Assembly (NCBI GenBank): GCA_025929455.1
Contig: JAICMB010000010.1
Span: 1 to 17,828, forward strand
Length of the DNA stretch: 17,828 nucleotides
DNA from: Bryobacteraceae bacterium
GTDB taxonomy: Bacteria > Acidobacteriota > Terriglobia > Bryobacterales > Bryobacteraceae
Reading direction: 5' to 3'
Position numbers and translations under genes: made by a program. Of the stretch, positions 7,904 through 17,828 are shown piece after piece (within the stretch, counting starts at the first letter, position 1; the number at the start of each line of letters is the position of its first letter). Below the pieces are notes generated by a model. It saw only the letters and a list, made by a program, of their open reading frames with translations, ran no database searches and was not told the DNA's origin.

Positions 7904-9075
7904 GCGGAGCACTGACTGGATTGCGAGTGGCGGATTTCACGCAGCTCGTACAGGGGCCGAACGCGACCCAGTTCCTGGCCGACATGGGCGCGGATGTCAT
8001 CAAGATCGAGCCGAGGACTGGCGAGTGGCACCGGCACTGGTCGCTCGGCGATTACTTCCTCAACGGCGAGAGTTTGTCGTTTCTGGTATTCAATCGCGGC
8101 AAGCGCAGCATTACGCTGAACGTGAAGGACCCCGCGGGAAAAGAGGTCGCGTTGCGCATCATTAAATCCAGCGACGTGCTGATCGAGAACTTTCGCCCCG
8201 GCGTTATGGACCGGCTGGGGCTCGGGTACGAGACGATCGCGAAGGACAATCCCGGGCTGATCTATTGCGCTAGTTGCGGCTGGGGACAGGACGGCCCGTA
8301 CGCCGGCCGGCCGGGACAGGATCTGCTGGCGCAATCGGTGGCAGGCGTGCTGATGCTGCAGGGCCTCGCGCACGATCCGCCGTCGCCGGTCGGAATGGGC
8401 GTCGCGGACCTGACGGCGTCACTGCACATCGTCATCGGCGTGCTCGCGGCGCTGTATGAGCGCAACCGCACCGGCCTCGGCCAGCGCATCGATGTGAATT
8501 TGCTCGACTCGGTTCTCAGCCTCGCGACGCAGGAGCTCAGCGTGTTTTTCAACACGCGAAAAGAGCCGCAACGCAGCGAATCCGGCATGGGGCATCCGTA
8601 TATCGGCGCGCCCATGGGCGTGTACAAAACCAGCGACGGCCACATCGCGATCGCCATGATGCCGCTGGGCAAGATCGCGGAACTGGTCGGCATCGAAGGG
8701 TTCGAGGGGATCGAGTCGCGTAATTTTCTCGAGAACCGCGACGAGGTGAAGCGCAAGCTGGAGCCGGGCTTCGCGCGACGGACGACGGCCGAGCTTCTGG
8801 AGATTTTTCTGAACGCCGACATCTGGTGCGCGCCCGTCAATACGTTCCCGGCCGTGGAGCGCGACCCGCAGGTGCTTCATAACCGCAGCATCGTTTCGTT
8901 CGAGCACCCCAGCGCGGGTACGTTCCGGACAATTCGGCCGCCGTGGCGTTTTAGCAGGACGCCGGTGGAGGTGAAGCGGCCGCCGTTGAAAGGCGAGCAC
9001 GCGGCGCAGGTTCTCAAAGAACTCGGCTACACCGACGAGCAAATCGCCGACTTCGAGCAGCGGCAGGTCGTGTGA
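7900..9075 (+). CDS. CaiB/BaiF family III CoA-transferase
   Basis: A 391-residue cytoplasmic enzyme that moves CoA between carboxylic acids through an aspartyl-CoA anhydride. Family features are the N-terminal DFTQLVQGPNATQFLADMGADVIKIEP (12-38), the NRGKRSITLN block (65-74), DVLIENFRPG (92-101) and the likely catalytic Asp170 in GVADLTASLH, followed by ALYERNRTGLGQRIDV. The C-terminal region ends with a normal GEHAAQVLKELGYT motif. The length is normal. It follows the fused CoA-transferase-like gene with a 4-nt overlap and uses a TTG start. In the operon it is the best candidate to make or exchange the acyl-CoA. The acyl donor and acceptor cannot be told from the sequence, and formate, carnitine, succinate and aromatic acids are all precedents in the family. 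Confidence 0.9.
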   Translation: MSGALTGLRVADFTQLVQGPNATQFLADMGADVIKIEPRTGEWHRHWSLGDYFLNGESLSFLVFNRGKRSITLNVKDPAGKEVALRIIKSSDVLIENFRPGVMDRLGLGYETIAKDNPGLIYCASCGWGQDGPYAGRPGQDLLAQSVAGVLMLQGLAHDPPSPVGMGVADLTASLHIVIGVLAALYERNRTGLGQRIDVNLLDSVLSLATQELSVFFNTRKEPQRSESGMGHPYIGAPMGVYKTSDGHIAIAMMPLGKIAELVGIEGFEGIESRNFLENRDEVKRKLEPGFARRTTAELLEIFLNADIWCAPVNTFPAVERDPQVLHNRSIVSFEHPSAGTFRTIRPPWRFSRTPVEVKRPPLKGEHAAQVLKELGYTDEQIADFEQRQVV

Positions 9076-9076
9076 C

Positions 9077-10225
9077 GTGATTACGCTTCGCGGCCTCACC
9101 TGGAAGCACGATCGTGGACTGGCACCGCTGGTCGCCACAGCGCGCGAATTCGCGGTGCGACGGCCGGATGTGAGCATTGAATGGGAAGCGCGCAGCCTGC
9201 ACGAATTCGGCGACGTGTCGGTCGCGACTGTCGCGAACCGGTATGACATGATCGTGATCGATCATCCGTTCATGGGCGAGGTGGCGCGCGATGGCTATCT
9301 GCGCGCGATGGATGAGTTGCTCGCGCCGCAGACGCTCGCGACGCTCGGGAGCGAGTCTGTGGGCGCTTCGCATCGGAGCTATTTCTATAAAGGCCATCAG
9401 TGGGCGCTCGCCATTGACGCCGCGTCGCAAGTCAGCGGCTACCGTCTCGACCTCATGCAGGCAGCCGGCGCTGCCGTGCCCGCGACATGGCGCGGGGTGA
9501 TCGAACTTGCGAAGGCGCAGCGCCGAGGATTTGTCGCATTGCCGCTGCTGCCGCTCGATGCGCTGATGTCGTTTTTCAGCCTGTGCGCCGCGGCCGGCGA
9601 GCCATGTTTTTCGCGCGACGACGGCCGCGTGGTCAGCCGCGAGAACGGTGAGCGCGCGCTGTGGGCGCTGAAGACGCTCGCGGATCACGCCATCGACGGT
9701 GCGCTATTCGCGAACCCCATCGCCATCTGGGAGCGGATGAGCACGACCGACGACATTGCGTATTGCCCTTTGGCGTTCGGCTATTCCAACTACTCGCGGC
9801 CAGGCTACCGGCGGTCGTTGGTCTCGTTCACGAACGTGCCAACCGGCGCCGGAGCGACGCTGGGCGGCGCCGGACTCGCGATCACGGCGAACTGTGCGGA
9901 TGTCAACGCCGCGGCCGAGTACGCGGCGTGGGTCGCCGGCGCAGAGTGCCAGCGCACGCTGTACGTCGAATCGGGCGGGCAGCCGGGGAACCGCCGCGCG
10001 TGGATCGATCCCGGCGCAAACGCCATCGCCAACGGCTATTTCCGCGACACGCTGTCTGCGCTCGAGCACGCCTTTGTCCGCCCGCGCTACGCCGGGTTCG
10101 TGGAATTTCAGACCGCCGCTGCGAAGCCGGTCGCGGCCTGCGTCAAGGGCGGCGAATCGCCGGCGGGCGCGCTCGACGCGTTGAATGATCTGTATGCCGG
10201 CTCGCTCGCCAGCCAGGTAAGGTAA
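9077..10225 (+). CDS. Solute-binding-protein-like protein without signal peptide
   Basis: A 382-residue protein resembling family 1 (sugar-type) ABC solute-binding proteins. The N-terminus ITLRGLTWKHDRGLAPL (2-18) resembles the first mature strand of such proteins, and YDMIVIDHPFMGE (59-71) and GGAGLAITANCADVNAAAEYAAW (244-266) are further family-like blocks. The GTG at 9077 comes one base after the CaiB stop. No signal peptide or lipobox precedes the folded region, and the upstream bases belong to another gene, so the protein is predicted cytoplasmic. No ABC permease or ATPase gene lies in the window. It might be a cytosolic ligand or CoA-metabolite binding protein, or the export signal may have been lost. 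It is the last gene of the operon. Confidence 0.7.
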   Translation: MITLRGLTWKHDRGLAPLVATAREFAVRRPDVSIEWEARSLHEFGDVSVATVANRYDMIVIDHPFMGEVARDGYLRAMDELLAPQTLATLGSESVGASHRSYFYKGHQWALAIDAASQVSGYRLDLMQAAGAAVPATWRGVIELAKAQRRGFVALPLLPLDALMSFFSLCAAAGEPCFSRDDGRVVSRENGERALWALKTLADHAIDGALFANPIAIWERMSTTDDIAYCPLAFGYSNYSRPGYRRSLVSFTNVPTGAGATLGGAGLAITANCADVNAAAEYAAWVAGAECQRTLYVESGGQPGNRRAWIDPGANAIANGYFRDTLSALEHAFVRPRYAGFVEFQTAAAKPVAACVKGGESPAGALDALNDLYAGSLASQVR

Positions 10226-10303
10226 GTGGTTGCGCATGCGGGAGCAGTTGCTCCGAATTCCAAACAAGCCACGAACACACCTCGGATCACGTTTTTGAGA
10301 TAA

Positions 10304-10322
10304 CAATGCTTGTAAAGCATTG
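10304..10322. terminator. Perfect 8-bp hairpin downstream of the operon (possible terminator or operator)
   Basis: CAATGCTT (10304-10311) pairs perfectly with AAGCATTG (10315-10322) around GTA. It lies 78 bases after the last operon stop. There is no T-tract after it, so intrinsic termination is doubtful. A dyad of this size could also be a regulator binding site. Confidence 0.35.
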
Positions 10323-10378
10323 ATTCATGCCAAGTGGTGTTCTGACTGCGACTTGATCTGACAAACTAGCAGGTAAGG

Positions 10379-10505
10379 GCTTGTTGAAAAACGCGAAAAA
10401 CCGCTTGCTGACGCGCGCGGCTCAGAATTGGGTGCTTGCGTTAGCAGCGACTTACCGAGCCGCGACCGTGAGGGCGCCGGTCGGATAGCCTTTTTCAACA
10501 CGCTC
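10379..10505. repeat. Inverted-repeat-bounded element with two opposed REP-like motifs
   Basis: The left end CTTGTTGAAAAAC (10380-10392) is nearly the reverse complement of the right end CTTTTTCAACACG (10490-10502). Inside, a REP-like motif at 10401-10426 faces an inverted copy at 10454-10479. The roughly 127-base unit could fold into one long imperfect hairpin. It has no coding capacity and resembles a paired REP/BIME or a small non-autonomous element. Confidence 0.55.
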
Positions 10506-10714
10506 TTGAGCCGCAGCGCGCGCTTCGCCTCCGCGGACGCGTGGCTTCGCTCCGTCTACATTCCAGTCCTTTGCGCCGCTTCCAACGGTTCAGCATGAGG
10601 CTGCCCGCAGTCCAAAACAGGCGAGCACGCGTCGGTCATTTGCGTAAACGAGTACTTTACCGAGTTGGCCTTCAGAAGTTTGCGATTGCGCTATAAGATA
10701 TTGGAGTGAAAATT

Positions 10715-14119
<3,405 letters not shown>

Positions 14120-14152
14120 CGTCGGGATCTGGTAGGCGCAGTACCCCGTTGA

Positions 14153-14173
14153 GGGGCGTTTTGAAAACGCCCC
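14153..14173. terminator. 21-nt perfect palindrome after the TonB receptor gene
   Basis: GGGGCGTTTT (14153-14162) pairs with AAAACGCCCC (14164-14173) around one G, 33 bases after the stop codon. It is a strong stem, but no T-run follows, so it may act as an mRNA-end stabiliser or bidirectional structure rather than a textbook terminator. It directly abuts REP-like copy 3. Confidence 0.45.
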
Positions 14174-14176
14174 GAA

Positions 14177-14202
14177 CCGCTCGCTCACGCTCGCGGCTCA
14201 GA
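14177..14202 (+). repeat. REP-like intergenic repeat, copy 3
   Basis: A 26-nt motif, CCGCTCGCTCACGC to CGGCTCAGA, matching 3392-3417 and 10401-10426 at most positions. It lies just after the palindrome and before the esterase gene. Confidence 0.6.
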
Positions 14203-14307
14203 GTCGGGTCCGGTAGTTACAAGACCTTACTGCCGACTACAAAATGCTGTTTTTATTCGCGATGTCCGCGCGGATGATTCACGGTGATATTCTTCTGGCA
14301 GCGACTT

Positions 14308-15888
14308 ATGAAAGCCATATTGATTGTTCCGAGCGTTATGCTGTGTGCAGCGGCAGCGCTGCCGGCAACCGCGAGAGACCGTGTGGAGACCGCGAACGGC
14401 ATGCTTGAGTCGACCACATCGCCGAAAGACGGGGTGCGGAGTTTCAAAGGTATCCCGTTCGGGGCGCCGCCGGTCGGCGACTTGCGCTGGCGCGAGCCGC
14501 AACCTGTTAAGAACTGGACGGGCGTCCGCAATGCGGATAAGTTCGGCCCTGCATGCATGCAGAGGCTGTCGCCTGATGCCGACTATTGGCTGCGCAGCGA
14601 CGGCATGAGCGAGGACTGCCTGTACTTAAATGTCTGGACCCCGGCTAAATCGGGCCACGAGAAGCTGCCGGTGCTCGTGTATATCTTCGGTGGTGGCTTC
14701 CAGAACGGCGACGGCTCGGAGCCGCGATACGACGGCGAGAGCATGGCGCGGCACGGGATTGTGGCGGTGTCGGTAAATTACCGCACCAACATTTTTGGCT
14801 TTTTTGCGCATCCGGAGCTGACCAAAGAATCGCCGCACCACGCGTCCGGCAACTACGGACTGCTGGATCAGGTTGCGGCGCTCAAATGGGTGCAGAAAAA
14901 CATCGCGGCGTTTGGCGGCGATCCGAAGCGGGTGACGGTTGCGGGTGAATCGGCGGGGTCGATTTCGGTGAGCGCGCTAATGGCTTCGCCGTTGTCGAGG
15001 GACCTGATTGCAGGTGCAATTGGGGAGAGCGGCGCAATGATCTCGAGCCTGCCCGCGCGGCCTCTCTCGGAAGCCGAGCAACGCGGCGTCAAGTTCGGCG
15101 AGGCCGCGGGCGCGACAACGCTGGCTGCACTGCGCGCGTTGACGGCGGAGCAGATTCAGGAAGCGCAGGGTAAGGCGCGAGGCATACGTTTCAGTTCCAC
15201 GCTTGATGGATATTTTCTGACGAAGCCGCTGCTGGAGGTTTATGAGGCGGGCGAGCAGGCGAAGATTCCGCTGCTGGCGGGATCGAACACCGAAGAAGGC
15301 TCGCCGCATATGGTGCTTGGCAATGCGGAGCCGACACCGGAGAATTTCGAAGCCGCGGTGCGAAAGGCTTTCGGTGCGAAAGCGGACGGATTGCTCAAGG
15401 CATACCCAGTGCACTCGCGCGACGAAGTTTTGGACGCCTCGATGGAACTGGCGAGCGCGCGCTTCATCTCGTATGGGACATGGCTGTGGACGGAACTGCA
15501 GATGAAGACAGGCGAGCCGGTGTATCGCTATTTGTACGCGCACCCTCGTCCGGAGTACACGGGAACTCCTGGACGTGAGGCGCCCGGACCTCAGCGGCCC
15601 GCACGCGGCGCGGTACATTCGTCCGAGATTCAATACGCGTTGGGCAATCTTGATATCGATCCGCGTTATAAGTGGAAAAAAGCGGACCACGAAGTGTCGA
15701 AGCTCATGCAGAGCTATTTCGTGAACTTCGTGAAGACGGGCAATCCGAATGGTCCGGGACTACCGGAATGGCCGGCATACAAGGCGAACAGTTACGAGCG
15801 GCTGCGGATTGACGTAACACCGAAGGTGGAGAAGGAAGACCGGGAGCGGTATCAGGCCTTCGGCGCGGCAATGCCGCACTCGAGATAG
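14308..15888 (+). CDS. Secreted type-B carboxylesterase (pNB-esterase/cholinesterase-like)
   Basis: A 526-residue alpha/beta hydrolase that cleaves carboxylic esters. The ATG at 14308 opens a signal peptide (KAILIVPSVMLCAAAALPATA); a GTG at 14284 would place charged residues upstream and is not preferred. Family landmarks are FKGIPFGAPPVGDLRWREP (46-64), SEDCLYLNVWTP (101-112), an oxyanion loop YIFGGGF (125-131) and the nucleophile Ser215 in GESAG. The triad continues with Glu330 in GSNTEEGS and His437 in AVHSSE. All three residues are present, so the enzyme should be active. It is likely periplasmic or extracellular and may remove acetyl, feruloyl or similar esters from plant or microbial polymers, but the substrate is not evident. 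The Shine-Dalgarno is weak. Confidence 0.9.
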   Translation: MKAILIVPSVMLCAAAALPATARDRVETANGMLESTTSPKDGVRSFKGIPFGAPPVGDLRWREPQPVKNWTGVRNADKFGPACMQRLSPDADYWLRSDGMSEDCLYLNVWTPAKSGHEKLPVLVYIFGGGFQNGDGSEPRYDGESMARHGIVAVSVNYRTNIFGFFAHPELTKESPHHASGNYGLLDQVAALKWVQKNIAAFGGDPKRVTVAGESAGSISVSALMASPLSRDLIAGAIGESGAMISSLPARPLSEAEQRGVKFGEAAGATTLAALRALTAEQIQEAQGKARGIRFSSTLDGYFLTKPLLEVYEAGEQAKIPLLAGSNTEEGSPHMVLGNAEPTPENFEAAVRKAFGAKADGLLKAYPVHSRDEVLDASMELASARFISYGTWLWTELQMKTGEPVYRYLYAHPRPEYTGTPGREAPGPQRPARGAVHSSEIQYALGNLDIDPRYKWKKADHEVSKLMQSYFVNFVKTGNPNGPGLPEWPAYKANSYERLRIDVTPKVEKEDRERYQAFGAAMPHSR

Positions 15889-15991
15889 CGATGGAAACCA
15901 CCTAAGTAGTGAAGTGTTTCAGTGATTAGAATCCTATTCGGCATCGAGTAGCATCTCTCGTGTGTGGCACGATAATCGGGAGTTGCTTTTT

Positions 15992-16509
15992 CTGACAGCC
16001 GAACAGCGGTAAGAGTTAACACGGAAGGCGCAGTCGCGCACGCTGCGGGCGGGTGACGTGTTCCGTGTGCGATCGATTCTGGCGATTGCGAATGCATGAC
16101 GTATAGCGCGATCAAGCAGGACTTGAATACGGCGGCGCGGACGATTTCGCGTTGGAAGCAGCGGTTCGAAGAGTCCGGGCTGGACGGGCTGAAACCCCGG
16201 CATCGGGGCAGCAAGCCGCGGACCGCGGTCCCGGCGGTGCAGGCGAAGGTGTGCGGGAACATGCAACACAAACCCACTGAGGGCAGCACTGCATTCGTCC
16301 GTCCGCAGGCTGGCCGCGGAAATGGGCGTGAGCAAGTCGAGCGTGCATCGCATCTTGACGCAAGCGCGGCTGCAGCCGCACCGGCTGGAGCGGTACATGG
16401 CGAGTAACGACCCCGATTTTGAGAAAGCCGGCCGGCATCATTGGGTTATATCTACAGCCACCGCAGCGCGCAGCCGTCCTGCGGCGACGAGAAGACGGCT
16501 ATTCAGGTT
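15992..16509 (+). pseudogene. Decayed IS630-type transposase remnant
   Basis: Pieces of one transposase appear in successive frames. LTAEQR is followed by a TAA at 16010-16012, then ELTRKAQSRTLRAGDVF continues in the same frame. A one-base deletion near 16095 shifts to SAIKQDLNTAARTISRWKQRFEESGLDGL (helix-turn-helix, from about 16105). A further shift near 16290 leads to RRLAAEMGVSKSSVHRILT and PHRLERYMASNDPDFEKAG. Another near 16437 gives IIGLYLQPPQ, and another near 16480 gives CGDEKTAIQV, which carries the first catalytic Asp. The second Asp and the Glu of the catalytic triad are absent. With at least four frame changes, one stop codon and a missing C-terminal half, the element is dead. 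No terminal inverted repeats were identified. Confidence 0.85.
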
Positions 16510-16550
16510 CGCATCGGAGGTGTTCAGCAATACCGCGACCGCTGCCAACG

Positions 16551-17435
16551 TCAGGTTTTGTGCAGCACTTGAAGGAATGGCTCCACATGGACTAGGACGT
16601 CGGCGACCCAGTCGAGCTCGCGCTTGATTTTGAAACGCACCTCGGTGGCGATCTCGTGAGACTGCATGACGGTCATGTGCGGGTCGACTTCCAGATGCAG
16701 GTCGACGTAGTATTGCAGGCCGGTGCGGCGGGCGAAACATTTTTCGATGCCGAGCGCGCCGGACACGCTCGCGGCAACGGCGCGGATCTGGCGCAGCTTG
16801 TCGGGATCGGGCGCGGTGTCCATCAATTGGAGGACGGTTTCGCGCACCACGTTAACGCCGACGAAGCCGATGATGATGCCTAAAACGAAGGCGCCGTAAT
16901 GATCGGCCACCGCCCATGCGGGATGGAGGACCGCGATACCCACGGCGACGAGCGCGATGGTGTCCGACAGCACGTCAACGGCATCATTCCAGGAATCGGC
17001 CACCAGCGCGGTGCTGCGCATGCGGCGGCCGTAGTAGCGCTTCAATGACCACGTGATCGCCTTGACCACAATGGCCGCCACCAGCGGCCAGATCGCAAAG
17101 GTGGCGGGGACGTGCTCGTCGTCCGCGCGCTGCAACGAGTGGTAACAGATGAGCGAACCGGTGACGACCAGCAGGGTGCCGACGGCGAGCGCCGAAAGCG
17201 TTTCGACGCGGCCGTGTCCGTAGGGATGCTCCTGGTCGGGCGGTTTGGCCGCCATCCAGAGGCCGAAGAAAACCAGCCCCGATGCGAGGACGTCCGCGGC
17301 GGACTCCACGCCGCTCGACACCACGGAAGTGGATCTCGCATGAATGCCCACCAGGACCTTCGCGGCGGCCAGCGCGGCGCTTGTGAAGATGCTTGCAAGC
17401 GCAACGCGGCGGCCGAGCCGGTCCGCGGGGGTCAT
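16551..17435 (-). CDS. Cation diffusion facilitator (CDF) metal transporter
   Basis: A 294-residue inner-membrane metal/H+ antiporter. About six membrane segments are visible, followed by a cytoplasmic ferredoxin-like metal-binding domain (about 212-294). HPYGHGRVE (70-78) is the family's TM2-TM3 loop signature. Aligned to E. coli YiiP, the transport-site residues are Glu44, Asp48 (ESAAD), Asn150 and Asp154 (NDAVD) in place of Asp, Asp, His and Asp. That suggests a metal other than, or in addition to, zinc. C-terminal domain histidines include His247 (DLHLEVD), His260 (SHE) and His283 (VHVEP). The start overlaps the stop of the upstream MmcQ/YjbR gene by 4 nt, so both are probably on one transcript. 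Its 3' end faces the transposase remnant 41 bases away. Confidence 0.9.
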   Translation of the reverse strand: MTPADRLGRRVALASIFTSAALAAAKVLVGIHARSTSVVSSGVESAADVLASGLVFFGLWMAAKPPDQEHPYGHGRVETLSALAVGTLLVVTGSLICYHSLQRADDEHVPATFAIWPLVAAIVVKAITWSLKRYYGRRMRSTALVADSWNDAVDVLSDTIALVAVGIAVLHPAWAVADHYGAFVLGIIIGFVGVNVVRETVLQLMDTAPDPDKLRQIRAVAASVSGALGIEKCFARRTGLQYYVDLHLEVDPHMTVMQSHEIATEVRFKIKRELDWVADVLVHVEPFLQVLHKT

Positions 17436-17770
17436 TTCTTCTTAGCGGTAGTGACCAGTACGTGGCTGCCCTTGGCGAGATCCGCGATCTCGATCCAGTT
17501 GAGCTTGCCGCCGTTGACGCGCAGCGAAACCCAGCCATGCTGCCCGACGTATGGCGTTTTAAAGAAGCGCGGGTCCCTCAAAAACACGGGTTGCGCACTT
17601 TTGCCTACCTTAAAGCTGATCGACAGTTCTCCCTTGTAGCGCTCCAGCACCGCGAACGTTTTCATTTTGCCGGCCTGAAAGGTAGGATGGCCGAACGTTA
17701 CCGTTTCGCTGGCCCCTGGAAGCGAGAGACAGATTTCGCGAAGTTTCGTGAGGATGTTCTGCTCTTCCAT
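17432..17770 (-). CDS. MmcQ/YjbR family protein
   Basis: A 112-residue protein of the MmcQ/YjbR (CyaY-like fold) family, sometimes annotated as DNA-binding but without an established biochemical role. Typical features are an N-terminal helix ending LCLSLPGA-like (here ICLSLPGASETVTFGHPTF, 13-31), the KTFAVL strand, RFFKTPYVGQHGWVSL and a lysine-rich tail (TTAKKK). The ATG at 17770 is preferred over an in-frame TTG two codons upstream. No clear Shine-Dalgarno is seen. A TATATT on the coding strand (17788 down to 17783) lies so close to the start that the mRNA, if it begins there, would be nearly leaderless. The gene is coupled to the CDF transporter by a 4-nt overlap. Confidence 0.85.
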   Translation of the reverse strand: MEEQNILTKLREICLSLPGASETVTFGHPTFQAGKMKTFAVLERYKGELSISFKVGKSAQPVFLRDPRFFKTPYVGQHGWVSLRVNGGKLNWIEIADLAKGSHVLVTTAKKK

Positions 17771-17828
17771 AGCCAATGGTTCAATATATAAGCGTACATT
17801 AAGAAGGGGGTTGAAGGCACGTTCGACC

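Larger units (their letters stand above)
10226..10714. other. 489-nt intergenic region before the TonB receptor
   Basis: No convincing gene is visible on either strand. The region holds a perfect hairpin (10304-10322) and an inverted-repeat-bounded element (10379-10505). A GC-rich tract follows (about 10506-10570), then an AT-richer stretch leading to the receptor start. A TATAAG (10692-10697) is seen, but no well-spaced -35 partner, so no promoter is called. Confidence 0.6.

Noticed and set aside
8419..9249. A 276-residue minus-strand open frame opposite the CaiB-type gene
   Set aside because: It is a high-GC antisense shadow. Its sequence is Arg/His-rich with no family features, while the + strand product is a full-length known family member.
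10692..10697. TATAAG as a -10 box for the TonB receptor gene
   Set aside because: No -35-like hexamer lies at 16-18 bases, and transcription from it would begin on top of the Shine-Dalgarno sequence.
15852..16398. Minus-strand open frames across the transposase remnant
   Set aside because: They have no family features, whereas the + strand shows transposase motifs in consecutive frames.

Overview
The window looks like a chromosomal segment of a high-GC acidobacterium, most likely of the Solibacter/Bryobacter lineage. Two gene types point there. One is an NHL-repeat secreted protein ending in the C-terminal domain typical of Candidatus Solibacter proteins (the TIGR03437 type). The other is a very large Oar-like TonB-dependent receptor with an N-terminal carboxypeptidase-regulatory-like domain, a family greatly expanded in this phylum. 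The assignment rests on recalled family features, not on a database search.

Layout. Bases 1-69 hold the last 22 codons of an upstream gene. A Tat-type secreted GH29 alpha-L-fucosidase-like enzyme (251-1300) is followed by the secreted NHL-repeat protein (1536-3380). A compact six-gene + strand operon then runs from 3459 to 10225: SMP-30/gluconolactonase-like lactonase, RhaT-type sugar/H+ symporter, SDR dehydrogenase, fused two-domain family I CoA-transferase-like protein, CaiB/BaiF family III CoA-transferase, and a periplasmic-binding-protein-like protein with no signal peptide. Every junction is an overlap or a 1-nt gap. A 489-nt gap (10226-10714) carries a hairpin and an inverted-repeat-bounded element. 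It leads to the TonB-dependent receptor (10715-14119) and a secreted type-B carboxylesterase (14308-15888). A decayed IS630-type transposase (about 15992-16509) separates these from a minus-strand pair, a MmcQ/YjbR protein and a CDF metal transporter (17770 to 16551).

How the genes may work together. The six-gene operon has the parts of a catabolic pathway: a transporter for a small sugar-like molecule, a dehydrogenase and lactonase pair that could oxidise a cyclic substrate and open its lactone, and two CoA-handling enzymes for the resulting acid. The fused CoA-transferase-like protein appears to have Asn where the catalytic Glu of family I CoA-transferases lies. It may therefore not be a transferase and could be a C-C hydrolase, as shown for IpdAB. 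The substrate cannot be read from the sequence. The fucosidase next door makes a deoxy sugar a reasonable but unproven guess. The flanking genes (TonB receptor, esterase, fucosidase, NHL protein) suit a polymer-scavenging heterotroph.

A short GC-rich motif of about 26 nt occurs four times, always between genes (3392, 10401, 10454 inverted, 14177), and looks like a dispersed REP-like family. No tRNA, rRNA, CRISPR array or replication origin was seen.
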